Assembly (NCBI GenBank): GCA_016584305.1
Contig: JACEEZ010002650.1
Location: 77,001-141,000, forward strand
Source of the DNA: Chionoecetes opilio
Lineage: Eukaryota; Arthropoda; Malacostraca; Decapoda; Majidae
DNA length: 64,000 bases
Direction: 5' to 3'
The notes beneath the pieces were generated by a model that had not been told where the DNA came from, did not search any database, and saw only the letters and a list, made by a program, of their open reading frames with translations. The position numbers were made by a program, and so were the translations under genes. Of the stretch, positions 34,511 through 45,900 are shown one piece after another; within the stretch, counting starts at the first letter, position 1, and each line of letters starts with the position of its first letter.

Positions 34511-35211
34511 CTGCATTCATATTCTTCATAAAATGTACACATTTTTTATTATTGTAAATCTTAAAATTACTTTCACGGTCGACAATGAAAATATATATTG
34601 GGATAATATGGAAAAAAGTGGTGTCTCATAATTACACATTTTGACAGCTCAGATCCTCGGATAAGATACTGTGGTTATACAAAATATCACATTCACATAT
34701 GATGAATCAGAAATGAATGCCCATTTCAGATATATCATTGATATCTGTAATAGCAGATTGTACATGCACTTAAATTTTTGGCTCAGTAAACAATATAATT
34801 AATTATCTAGCACAGGTACCGTATATACATTATCAGTTACATATGCACAACATCCCTAATTTGCATTTATAAAAAGTTATTTCAGCGTCTGTGATTGAAA
34901 AATACCATATACTGTTGGGAACAAATCTGTCCTAGTTAATAAACGCAAAATTGTCTTGACTAACGCTAGTTGAATTGCTACTCCCTAAAGCCCCCTTCAC
35001 ACATTCCATAATGTAACCACGAGCGCGCCAACAATGCAATGCGCAGCGCCGTCATGGTCCTGGTTATGGGTCCATCGTGACCGATCGTGACGCTCGTGAC
35101 GCGCTCTGCCGAGGCCACGAAAAGCTAGTACGTGCACTAAAATATCGGGAAGCTCCCCGATTTTTGTACCCAACGCAGCGCTATCGTAAGTCTATCGTGA
35201 CGCTATCGTTA
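34511..35211. other. Spacer between inverted-repeat arms; no gene
   Basis: AT-rich sequence, then from about 34990 a GC-rich patch (CCCCCTTCACACATTCC...CGTGACGCTCGTGACGCG) that looks like a DNA-transposon terminus without a found partner. Confidence 0.4.
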
Positions 35212-35627
35212 TTGGCAGCGAGCGAAGCGAGCTGCTTCTTACCATAAGACCCGTGGAACCAAGTTTCCGCCAAAAAGTTAATAACTACTCCTAAATAGTG
35301 TCGAATTGAGCTGAAATTTGACATGCAAGTAGTGCTGTCAACATCAATGGGGGTCTGTGAAACAAACGTTTTGCGTAGGACAAGCCCTCAAAGAGTAATT
35401 AGCGTAAATGACTCCTAAATATTGTCGGATTGAGCTGAAATTTGACATGTTAGTAGTGCTGTCAAAATGAATGGGGGTCTGTGAAACAAACATTTTGCCT
35501 AGAACAAGCCCTTAATGAATAATTAGCGTAATGAGTTAATTGGCTGGAACGTGGCTCGCTGCCACGTTCCAGCCGCAAGAACTGAGCCAAAAGCAAAGGG
35601 GCCAGAGGCTGGACGCCTATACTTGAT
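35212..35627 (+). repeat. R repeat, copy 1
   Basis: Begins TTGGCAGCGAGCGAAGCGAGC and ends GGACGCCTATACTTGAT. It contains two tandem versions of a ~125-bp block (AACTACTCC...GTCGGATTGAGC...GTCTGTGAAACAAAC...GAGTAATTAGCGTAA). A 14-bp perfect stem GGCTGGAACGTGGC/GCCACGTTCCAGCC lies at about 35541-35573. Confidence 0.85.
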
Positions 35628-35644
35628 CTATGTAGCTACTATGT

Positions 35645-36011
35645 ATACTACTTACCATAAGACCCATTCGCGTAAGGGGAGTGGAACCAAGTTTAAGCCA
35701 AAAAGGGAATAACTACTCCTAAATATTGTCGGATTGAGCAGAAATTTGATATGTAAGTAGTGCTGTCAAAATCAATGGGGGTCTGTGAAACAAACTTTTT
35801 GCGTAGAACAAGCCCTTAATGAGTAATTAGCGTAATGATTTAATTAGTGCTAAATAAACTTCGGTTTTACATTAGCTTATGTTGCTTGTTGTAGACTTCT
35901 GTAACTTCTGTAGACTAGGTATTTTAAAAGCACTTTGAGCTCGCTGCCACGTTCCAGCCGCAAGATCTGAGCAAAAGCAAAGGGGCCAGAGGCTGGACGC
36001 CTATACTTGAT
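35645..36011 (+). repeat. R repeat, copy 2 (5' truncated)
   Basis: Starts at CTTACCATAAGACCCATTCGC without the GGCAGCGAGCG end and finishes CTATACTTGA. It is the variant with GTGCTAAATAAACTTCGG and only half of the hairpin. Confidence 0.8.
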
Positions 36012-36016
36012 GTAAC

Positions 36017-36089
36017 CTACAGTCAAGCATTGTGCCCATCAGTGCGTGACACCTCACCCCCTGGTAGTCAGAAATGACTTGTGCTTAAT
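36017..36089 (-). repeat. Right-arm block, complement of 34294-34371
   Basis: GTAACCTACAGTCAAGC...AGTGCGTGACACCTCACC...GACTTGTGCTTAAT is the reverse complement of left-arm sequence, with few differences. Confidence 0.85.
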
Positions 36090-36379
36090 TGGCAGCGAGC
36101 GAAGCGAGCTGCTACTTACCATAATACCCATTCGCGTAAGGGGAGTGGAACCAAGTTTAAACCAAAAAGTTAATAACTACTCCTAAATATTGTAGGATTG
36201 AGCTGAAATTTTACATGCAAGTAGTGCTGTCACAATCAATTGGGGTCTGTGAAACAAACTTTTTGCGTAGAACAAGCCCTTAATGAGTAATTAGCGTAAT
36301 GAGTTAATTGGCTGGACGTTCCAGCCGCAAGAACTGAGCCAAAAGCAAAGGGGCCAGAGGCTGGACGCCTATACTTGAT
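36090..36379 (+). repeat. R repeat, copy 3
   Basis: Full ends but a shortened hairpin (GGCTGGACGTTCCAGCC). It joins head to tail with copy 4 at TTGATTGGCAGCG. Confidence 0.85.
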
Positions 36380-36795
36380 TGGCAGCGAGCGAAGCGAGCT
36401 GCTTCTTACCATAAGACCCGTGGAACCAAGTTTAAGCCAACCAGTGAATAACTACTCCTAAATATTGTCGGATTGAGCTGAAATTTGACATGCAAGTAGT
36501 GCTGTCAAAATTAATGGGGGTCTGTGAAACAAACGTTTTTGCGTAGAACAAGCCCTTAATGAGTAATTAGTGTAAACTACTCCTAAATATTGTCGGATTG
36601 AGCGGAAATTTGACATGCAAGTAGTACTCTCAAAATTAATGGGGGTCTGTGAAACAAACTTTTTGCGTAGAACAAGCCCTTAATGAGTAATTAGCGTAAT
36701 GAGTTAATTGGCTGGAACGTGGCTCGCTGCCACGTTCCAGCCGTAAGAACTGAGCCAAAAGCAAAGGGGCCAGAGGCTGGACGCCTATACTTGAT
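36380..36795 (+). repeat. R repeat, copy 4
   Basis: Very similar to copy 1, with two internal blocks and the intact 14-bp hairpin at about 36709-36741. Confidence 0.85.
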
Positions 36796-36893
36796 GTACA
36801 TACGTACAGTATGAATGCGTAACAATAGTCAATTTAGCCTAAGTTTAGAGTTTGAAGAATACAAAATAATACCAAACTAACTCAATATTTAAT
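36796..36893 (-). repeat. Right-arm block, complement of 34366-34455
   Basis: GTACATACGTACAGTATG...ACAATAGTCAATTTAGCC...CTCAATATTTAAT is the reverse complement of left-arm sequence. In an intact arm it should precede the block at 36017. Confidence 0.85.
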
Positions 36894-37277
36894 TGGCAGC
36901 GAGCGAAGCGAGCTTCTACTTACCATAAGACCCATTCGCGTAAGGGGAGTGGAACCAACTTTAAGCCAAAAAGTGAATAACTACTAAATATTGTCGGATT
37001 GAGCTGAAATGTGACATGCAAGTAGTGCTATCAAAATCAATGGGGTTCTGTGAAACAAACATTTTGCGTAGAACAAGCCCTTAATGAGTAATTAGCGTAA
37101 TGATTTAATTAGTGCTAAATAAACTTCGGTTTTACAATAGCTTCTGTTGCTTGTTGTAGACTTCTGTAACTTCTGTAGACTAGGTATTTTAAAAGCACTT
37201 TGAGCTCGCTGCCAGGTTCCAGCCGCAAGAACTGAGCCAAAAGTAAAGGGGCCAGAGGCTGGACGCCTATACTTGAT
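36894..37277 (+). repeat. R repeat, copy 5
   Basis: Same ends; the variant with AAACTTCGGTTTTACAATAGC, shared with copies 2 and 6. Confidence 0.85.
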
Positions 37278-37373
37278 TTGCTCTTAATCTGCTATAAATG
37301 AACTTAGAGTTATCATTCAGGTGTTATTTAATAGTTGATAAAATGCTGCTTTACATTTGTCCCTAGTTATTTA
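37278..37373 (-). repeat. Right-arm block, complement of 34191-34290
   Basis: CTTAGAGTTATCATTCAGG...AAAATGCTGCTTTACATTTGTCCC matches the left arm in reverse complement. Confidence 0.8.
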
Positions 37374-38127
37374 TTGGCAGCGAGCGAAGCGAGCTGCCAC
37401 TTACCATAAGACCCATTCGCGTAAGGGGATTGTAATGGATTAGGATCCATTCGTGAGCCAAAAAGTGAATAACTACTCCTACATATTGTCGGATTGAGCT
37501 GAAATGTGACATGCAAGTAGTGTTGTCAAAATCAATGGGGGTCTGTGAAACAAACTTTTTGCGTAGAACAAGCCCTTAATGAGTAATTAGCGTAATGATT
37601 TAATGCGGTAGGGGAGGCGGTAGCGGAGTGGTTAGCGTCTCCGACTGGCGTTCTCGGTGACCCGAGTTCGATCCCCGAAGAAACCCAAAACCTTTCTGCA
37701 CCGTCGAGTGGCCTAAGAACACCAACACCCACATACCCTGCCCATCAACTCTACCTTCGATTGCGAGTGCATCGGAGGACACAGGGGGGTGGCATGAGCC
37801 TCTAATCACAGGCGTCACTATAAGAATCCTGCCTGCGCCACCACGGGCGAGGACCAACCATCATCACAGCCCTCAAGTGAACCTCCAGAGCCTACCATCC
37901 GAGCCCTGGATCACCACTGCCTACAGGCGCTATAGGCACAAATGAAAAATAAAAAAAATAAAAAAATTGTGCTAAATAAACTTCGGTTTTACAATAACAA
38001 TTTATGAACTAAATTTAGGTCTGTAGAATAGGTATTTTAAAAGCACTTTGAGCTCGCTGCCACGTTCCAGCCGCTAGAACTGAGCCAAAAAAGCAAAGGG
38101 ACCAGAGGCTGGACGCCTATACTTGAT
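37374..38127 (+). repeat. R repeat, copy 6, interrupted by a SINE
   Basis: Begins with the full hairpin-like end GGCAGC-GAGCGAAGCGA-GCTGCC and ends CCTATACTTGAT. A SINE sits at 37605-37966, between GATTTAAT and GTGCTAAATAAAC, which are contiguous in copies 2 and 5. Confidence 0.85.
37605..37966 (+). mobile_element. tRNA-derived SINE, copy 1
   Basis: The head has an RNA polymerase III A box (TAGCGGAGTGGTTAGCG, 37621-37637) and B box (GAGTTCGATCC, 37664-37674), like a tRNA gene with a long variable arm. The body shares ACTCTACCTTCGA, TGAGCCTCTAATCACAGG and GAACCTCCAG with the second copy at 42385. It ends CCTACAGGCGCTATAGGC and an A-rich tail. It is not a functional tRNA gene, as the 3' acceptor half is absent. 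Confidence 0.85.
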
Positions 38128-38455
38128 TTACATAATTATGGGGAGATTTTTCTATAGGAAAATAGCTCTACCGCTTATTATACACTTCATATTAGAAACA
38201 CAGTGGTATAATCAGATTCATCATGCCTTCAAACATATAAAATGATAATTTAATTATGTCGGTGAGTCTTCTGGTTGCTACGATACGTTAAGTACGTGGC
38301 GCGTTGGATTCTCGGACCTCTACCGGGGACGCGGCCCCCCAACGCCCCCTCTAATGTTCAATTTTGCCTGCCACCCTTCCAAATCAGTTGTTCATGGATC
38401 AAACAATCAGGAAAACACAACGGGCAAACTTTTACACTCTGTGTAAATCACACCA
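38128..38455 (-). repeat. Right-arm block, complement of 33815-34140
   Basis: CTCTACCGCTTATTATACAC...CATGCCTTCAAACATATAA...GACCTCTACCGGGGACGCGG matches the left arm in reverse complement out to about 38455. Confidence 0.85.
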
Positions 38456-39287
38456 TCAGTGAGTCTCACCTACTATTACGACCTTTGCCGGCGAGATGTG
38501 ACGGTCACAAATTTGTTGGAGTATCACGCCCTTGCAGTGTATCATTGGCGTCCGATTCATATCAGAATCCCTCCGTGGGTATCAGGATAACTGGCTCCAG
38601 ATAACTACCCTCTGACAATTTCCCCCTCGGCAATTGCCCATATAGGTAAACTGCCTCCCGGTTTATTGTCCCCTGACTTCCCTCTGAACAATAACCCAAA
38701 TTATGATGAAATAAAGATTAAAGCACACATATGGGGGAGGAAATGAATAATAATTAAACTAATGGTTTTTTTATTGTTTTATGTTATCCAATTATGAGGA
38801 ATTATTCAATAATATGGTTCATATCCATATAACTACTATTATAACTAAAATTGCAATGTGTAAGCTATACTCTTACATACAATAATTGATAAAAACATAA
38901 TTAGTAGTAACGATCATTAATTTGTTTATGCTTTATTATTCAGCAAATAAGAAAAAAACATCCAATAATGATATTAATTAATATTCCTTTGTCATAATAA
39001 TTGTACCTTTAAGATTCCAAAGTGTTGAGTATACATCGCAAAAGGTCCAACATTAATCAATATTATATTTGCACGTAGCACCGACCTAAGACTTGATCTG
39101 ACCTGATCTTAACCATTGTGATCATTCTGAATTATTGAGGATTATTCTAAGCTAGTAAAACCTGCATGTTTGCCCACTACCTTGCAAGTTTTTGTCAATT
39201 TTCTTATAATTAATATGTTAAGGGGAGAGTCCGCCGTGACAATATGAAAATAATTTTTTAATATGCGAATTTGAGTTATATGGTCTA
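38456..39287. other. No gene recognised; AT-rich
   Basis: No frame, RNA or repeat could be supported. Confidence 0.4.
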
Positions 39288-39930
39288 CTAGCCGCAAAGC
39301 CGCCCTCCGGGCGGACTTTTTGGCTAGCTCCTGCGGAGGGCTATTGGCTGGGCCGAAGGCCCACCACCAGTGTTAGATAGCCCCTTCTAACTTTCCTGAA
39401 ATCATGGATGTAGAAATGTATGTATTAACGCCAACCCATTCACATCACCTCCAACCCATTCACTCACCCATTACCCATCACCCCCCACCCATTCACTCAC
39501 CCATTACCCATCACCCCCCACCCATTCACTCACCCATTACCCATCACCACACACCCATTCACTCACCCATTACCCATCACCCCCCATCTATTCCCTCACC
39601 CATCACCCATCACCCCCCACCCATTCACTCACCCATCACCCCACACCCATTACCCATCACCCCACCCGTTCACTCACCCATTACCCATCACCCTACATCA
39701 AGGTTTCCTCAATTCTCGCAACCCACTTTTTTTCACAATTCTCGCTAATAGGCTGCTAATATTTTTTTTAAATGATCGGATCATATCATAAGTGGGCTTA
39801 AAACCTTCCCCTGGTCAACCGGATTCCAAAAATGTGGTATATGATGGGATTCCGCCACGGGGGGCGGAACCTATACGACACACACACACACACAGACATA
39901 CACACACACTTTCGCTTTTATTAATATAGA
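39288..39930 (-). mobile_element. Non-autonomous Helitron, copy 3
   Basis: In minus orientation it starts TCTATATTAATAAAAGCG (39930 inward) and ends CTAG at 39291-39288, with the hairpin CCGCCC/GGGCGG just inside. Flanking bases are A|T on the element strand. The body is the ACCCATTACCCATCACCCC minisatellite plus a (CA)n tract. Confidence 0.9.
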
Positions 39931-40725
39931 TGGCAACACCCTGTCCTTTGGCTTTCGAATGGTGGATTTTTTTTCAGTCGGAAATTTTTTTAAATGCCCA
40001 TAGCGAAGGGCATTTAAACTTGCAAAACTTGTAAAAAAACAAAATAATAATAATTGAACTTTTTTGGGGATAATTTTCCCATATATCAAAACTAAGCCTA
40101 TATAAAAAAAAAAAACAGCAATCTTCAGGGTGAAGTTTGTTACCCAGGTAACAATTCTGGAACAATTTTGGATATGAAAAGTGCAACCTGTTCACAACAT
40201 TTTGGAACAAATGTATACATCCAAAAAGGACTAGAAAAGAGAAGACAATAAACAAGAAGAGGAAGACAGACAAAGGAATTCCAATCGAAAGCTATGCACC
40301 TGGTGAATTTTTATCGAACCTTGCAACAATGAGGGGCGTGGCGCGCCCTGACACCCTCGCCTTTGAGCGCGATTAATTAATACCTTTATAAGGGGGGACA
40401 AGGTGCAGATCCTTTTATGCATGCATTGATATGTGGTTACTGATCCCATAAAATTCATATGAAAGTAGCATTGACAGTATAGTACCTTCACTGGAGCGCA
40501 GAAACTTTAGCAAAACTTCAAACGCGTTTTTCTCAAAACTAGTATAAAATGAACATAAAATCTATCTCCTCTTTTATTTTTGGCACGATTTTCACGAAAC
40601 TTTAGGACACACAAAATCAAATATCGTAGAAAAATCAGTTCTGATTACATTTTTGTTTTTAAGTCTTAATTTTGATATATGGGAAAATTATCCTTAAAAT
40701 TTTCAATTTTTTCAACGCCGCCGCG
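39931..40725. other. No gene recognised
   Basis: Frames at 39974-40273 and 40231-40491 (minus) are Phe/Leu-rich and low in complexity. No known motif. Confidence 0.4.
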
Positions 40726-41015
40726 ATTTATTTAGTTAACCTTTAATGTTTGCATGGTACTATTGTATGTATCAGAAAACGAAATATGTTAATGGAAAGC
40801 TAATAAACTTCTGCTTCTATTGATATCTGCCATCTTATAAGCTGTCCCACAAAGTTATACATGACGACGAGTTTTAAGTTAATGTTAAGTTCATCATATT
40901 TCTTCAGAGTCTCATAATGCCCTTTATTTAATGTGTTTTACCATGTTTTATGTGATAATCTTATAGAACAAGCATTTCCGAAGATAACAGTCTATCCTTT
41001 ATACATGTATAACAT
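40726..41015 (+). repeat. Family M repeat
   Basis: TTTATTTAGTTAAC...AAGTTCATCATATTTCTTC...GATAACAGTCTATCC. It is followed by a shared flank (GGGTCTAGAGTGAACGAAGAGG, AAGATGGCGCCCAGTAG, AGGGCCTATGAATGGCG) also present at 57114 and 60690. Confidence 0.75.
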
Positions 41016-41225
41016 GATATACTACGGGGTAATGCCTTGAGAACTTCCCCGGGTCTAGAGTGAACGAAGAGGCCTTGGCGCCAAGATGGCGCCCAGTAGC
41101 ATTTAACATAGGGCCTATGAATGGCGTTACCCTCTATATATAGGTACCCTACCCATGACCAGTGGAGGCCAGTTTTGCGATTCCTGACATATTCGAACAT
41201 CACCCCCATTTCCCTTCCTATGGAT

Positions 41226-42165
41226 TATCAGTATATATGATATACTGTTATCTTCGTAAATGTTTGTTCTATAATATTATCAAATAAAAAACAGTAAAAT
41301 ACCCTAAAGAAATGCCATTATAGGAGAGTGAAGAAATATGCATGAACTTAAACTTAAATTCTTCGCCATTTAATATTTTGCGAAAAAACATTTTAGATGA
41401 AACATATCAATAGAAGCGAATTTTCATTAGCTTTCCATTGATATATTTCGTTTTCTGATAAATTAATTACCACCATACATAAATTAGCGTTAACTAAAAA
41501 AATAGCATCATCAATCGGATCGGCAAGTAAAAAAGTGTTCCATGAATACAGTAGACTATGGTTTATCAGTATAAAGGATACACTGTTATCTTTGTAAATG
41601 ATTGTTCTATAATATCAAATTAAAAACTGTAAAATACATTAAAGAAATGCCATTATGAGACTCTGAAGAAATATGCATGAACTTAATATTCACTTAAACT
41701 CATCGCCATTTAATATTTTGCGTGAAGACTTTATATGCAACATATCAATAGAAGCGGAATGTTATTAGCTTTCCATTGATATATTTCGTTTTCTGATAAA
41801 TGAATTAGAACCATGCATAAATTAGCGTTAACTAATTAAATGACATAATCAATCTGGTAATTTTCCTGATTCATGAGGTTATTTATTTAGTTAACGCTAA
41901 TTTATGTATGGTTCTAATTCATTTATCAGAAAATGAAATATATCAATTGAAAGCTAGTAAAATTCCGCTCTTATTGATATGTTTCATGTAAAATGTTTTC
42001 TCGCAAAATATTAAATGGCGAAGAGTTTCATTGAATTTAGTTCATGCATATTTCTTCACTCTCATAATGGCATTTCTTTAGTGTATTTTACAGTTTTTTA
42101 TTTGATAATATTATAGAACAAACATTCACGAAGATAGCGGTATATCATTTATACTGTTAAACCAT
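41226..42165. repeat. Three family M copies, two forming a palindrome
   Basis: One reverse copy at 41226-41520, then a reverse (41567-41850) and a forward copy (41875-42165) facing each other around a short centre near 41860. Confidence 0.75.
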
Positions 42166-42384
42166 AGGAAGGGAAATGGGATTGATGTTCGAAAATGTCA
42201 GGAATCGCAAAACTGGCCTCCACTGAAAATATCCCTAAATGAGTAGCAAGTCCAGTATACAGTAGTCTTTGGTCTGGCCTAAAATGTGTACAAACTAGTG
42301 GGTGTACTATATGAGAGTCAGGATTGTGTAAAATTGAATGCGGTGTACTATGTTTATTTTTTCGTTTATGAAATAAAATCGATA

Positions 42385-42712
42385 GATAGGCTATGGCAGA
42401 GTGGTTAGCGCCTACAAGGGACGTGGTCGTTGTGCCGAGTTCGATCCTCGAGGGGTGCAAAAATCTTTCTGCAATCGTTGACTGGCCGAAGATCACCCAC
42501 ATGCTGTCCATTAACTCTACCTTCAACGGTGAGTGCATCGGGAGACACAGGGTCTCAGCATGAGCCTCTAATCACAGGTGCTACAAAAAAATCCTGCGTG
42601 GGCCATCACGCGCGAGGCCTAACCATCACAGGCTTCACAGCCCTCACGTGAACCTCCAGGATCTACCATTCGAGCACTAGAGGTCATGTACTGCCTACAG
42701 GCGATATAGGCG
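42385..42712 (+). mobile_element. tRNA-derived SINE, copy 2
   Basis: A box TGGCAGAGTGGTTAGCG (about 42394-42410) and B box GAGTTCGATCC (42437-42447). The body matches the SINE at 37605 through GAGTGCATCGG, TGAGCCTCTAATCACAGG and CTGCCTACAGGCG. It ends in a (CT)n tract. It lies just beyond the 3' end of the receptor gene and could fall within its 3' UTR. Confidence 0.85.
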
Positions 42713-42808
42713 CTCTCTCTCTTTCTTTCTCTCTCTCTGTACATTGGTTTGTGTGTGTAAATATGACATCAATTTTTACGGTGCATGTAGCTCGGTATGT
42801 GATTAAAA

Positions 42809-42928
42809 TTAACGAGGCACAGCTTGTTCTATGATGAAGATTACAGCTGCAGCAGCATGACCCAGAAATAAAGTGTAGAAGGTTGCCTGCAGGTGAAGCA
42901 GTCCAAGTACAACATCGTTACGATTACC
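42809..42928 (-). CDS. IR exon 4 of 4: M4 and stop
   Basis: 39 codons plus TAA (42811-42809), below the length of most automatic ORF calls. The acceptor CAAGCAG|GGTAATCG follows a T-rich tract. It encodes LGLLHLQATFYTLFLGHAA, a hydrophobic M4 helix, then IIEQAVPR and stop. The intron before it is 189 nt and holds a (TA)n tract. Confidence 0.88.
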   Translation of the reverse strand, partial: GNRNDVVLGLLHLQATFYTLFLGHAAAAVIFIIEQAVPR

Positions 42929-42944
42929 CTGCTTGAAAAAAAAG

Positions 42945-42985
<41 letters not shown>

Positions 42986-45900
42986 ATATATATATATATA
43001 TATAGGTAGATATATATATTACTCTATCGAAAAATACCAATTATATATTTTTATATTTTCACAAACTAGTATTTCACCATTGCAACCATTACGTACGTAA
43101 ACTGGACATAACTTTACCGTGGCATACGTCGATAATGTCATCTCTCTCTGGCGTTTTTCCAATATATGTTTACTGATGACATCATCCATCCAGTGCGTTA
43201 TTAGCCCACTATCAATAAACCTTTGCAGAGCATTGTCAAAACGACCTTTAAATGACGTTCCACGTCTGAAAAAAGAATTTAATCGCATATAATGAGAATG
43301 ATGGTATCTATTTGAAATGTTTTGCAGCTATTTGTACAAATTTTACTACAAAATTGAGAATTTGTATTTGTCTTTTATTGAAAATTGTAAGGAAGTCAAA
43401 GATAAATTGACAATGATATCGAAAAGGAGTTATATATGAATCAGATATTGTATTTAGGGAATAACTCGTTATTATATTCGTAAAAGAGCCTGTTAGTGAA
43501 TCCTGCCTTGGTTCATTGTCTTTGTATTTTGTAGGCATAGATGGTGGGGTAATGGTGAGACATCCGAGGATAGAGTAAGGCTATTACGAAATAAGAGACT
43601 GAACTTTGTAAGCTGGGATTACATTTGATATTTATATTATCGTATTTTTTTATTTTATTTAAGAGGGCCATTTTTTATTGTTTATAAAGGCTATATCCTC
43701 ATGTTTATAAGATCCATGTCATGTTGTTCAAATAAAAAATGTAACTGAGAATAATGGATTTCTAATTAATTGAATTGAATAGTTTACTGTTGCGTAATAC
43801 AACAAAGGAAAAGGGCGGGTCATGCCGATCCAATTCAAACTCCTACAATGCATGTCCAGATGAATGACGTAGAAGATGATGAATAAAAAAAATATAAAGT
43901 TTTATACAAGATAGCATCTTATTGAAAATAGACTTTACTTTAGTTTGTACACAGCTATTTATTGAACAAAATAAATAGTTATACAAAAAAACTAATGAAC
44001 ATGTAGGGAAAGTAAAATGCTTTATAGAATATAATCCTATAGAAATTTAATCAGTAGAATTATCACTGCAGAGAAATGTGATGCCGCAATTGTGTAATGC
44101 GAACGGATAATACTTTGTCGGTATTGTCGTTATCATCATCATTATTATCATCATTATATTGTTTTTCTATAGCTTCAATCGTGCGTGAGTGAGTGGGTGA
44201 ATCATTGTTCTGTTGCCTTGTTTCTCATTGAAACAGCCATTTGTGGTATTCATATTATCAGTTTATATTTACCATTTAGGTAAAGCTTATTAGCATGGGT
44301 CTAGGGATGCAAAAGTATCCCTTGCTGAAAGTGCATAACAGTTTAAATCCACTGTTGCCCCCCTCATGCATGCAATCCCCTCCACATGGCCCTCAATTTA
44401 ATTAAGAACTGCTGAATTATATCACGAGTACAACATATAAATAAAAGTATTTATTATACATATATATAATGGTGACTATAAGGTAGTATTTTACGACATG
44501 GATGAAAATAGTATGAAGAAAATAATCACCACAATGATAAGACCCAAACTACCTAGAGTATGCTGAAATTTTGCGTTCTCACATAAAGAATATCAATAAA
44601 TTGGCAAAAATACAAAGGATTGCAACGACGATGGTGCCCGAAAAAAAAAATCTAATCGTTAAGATTACTAAAGCAAATGAAGTTGCCAACGTTTCAAAAA
44701 AGGAGAGAGATTTGGTGTATATTGTACACTGATGAATGAATGACTTGAAGGACGTTGACAGAAAAGACCTGTTATTATGAAAAGTTTAAAAAGGGGGGGG
44801 GGGGTTCTCCCCAGACCTCCCTAGAGCTATATTTCATTTCCGACAGCTGTTATATGGGTTAGAAATATTCCTTTTGATGAGAATAAAACGTTCAGGATAC
44901 TTGAAACCACCGATCGTGTATTGAATTAAACTGCACATATACCGATGATAGTATGTAGTATTCTAGACACAAAAGTCCATATACATTGCTGAATTACAAT
45001 GCATATCTTCAATCAAAGATACGAAATCAAGACCAAGGCTTAAACTTTTAATCTGCGGTCTTATTCATATAAACACAAGTATAATTGTCATTGTACAGGT
45101 TTGAGATGTAATGATCATACTGGCTAAGTTATCCATGAAGATTAAAGTATGATATATAACACCAATGTTTCAAAATTTTCCATTAAAATAATACATCACC
45201 AAACCTCATTTCTGCAATCGTGCTATTTTTTTTAGTGATTCTTAGTCTGTCTATAAACCAGTTCTCAAGGTACCTTATCACAGTGTTCAGTGTCCCTATG
45301 TTCTTATATATCAGTGTGGTCACGCATGTCTCTGCCAATCATTTCTTGTATTATCATTTGGCTATGAAAAGTTACCATTATTTGCCTGTGTTTGCCAAAA
45401 AGATACGAAAGATATTTACCAACTCTATAAAATTCTTCAATATTTTGTTTCTGTTTCTCCTGTCACCTTAACCCGTCAGGGTGGCTCGGTTGGTAGAGTT
45501 GTGGGCTCGCGTGCAGCGTCCCTGTGTTTGATCAGCAGTTCGACCCCACCAGGTTCATCCTGGTGTGGTGGCGCTTTGTAGTCAATAACCTTGTCGTTGG
45601 TACTTGCAAAGTGTCTAGATAGGATCAAAATATCTTATCTTATCCTGTCACCTTATCTAAGATTCTCATGATAATGCTCATTTATACTTTATATCTTACA
45701 ACTTAATTTTTTTGTTAATCCATCTTATTTGCCTGCAATTGTCAAAGATATGCTAGAGAGAGAGAGAGGGATCCACATATATATATATATATATATTGAG
45801 ATAGAGAAAGAGAGAGCATAGGATGAGCGGCGCGGCGAAAGGACTCAACATGGCATCCATAAATCGATTTAACGCTACCCTCTGTATCTAGGTATCCTAA

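Noticed and set aside
37605..37680. Possible tRNA gene (A and B boxes); likewise at 42385 and 45471
   Set aside because: No complementary acceptor stem closes the structure, and long repeated bodies follow, so these are SINE heads.
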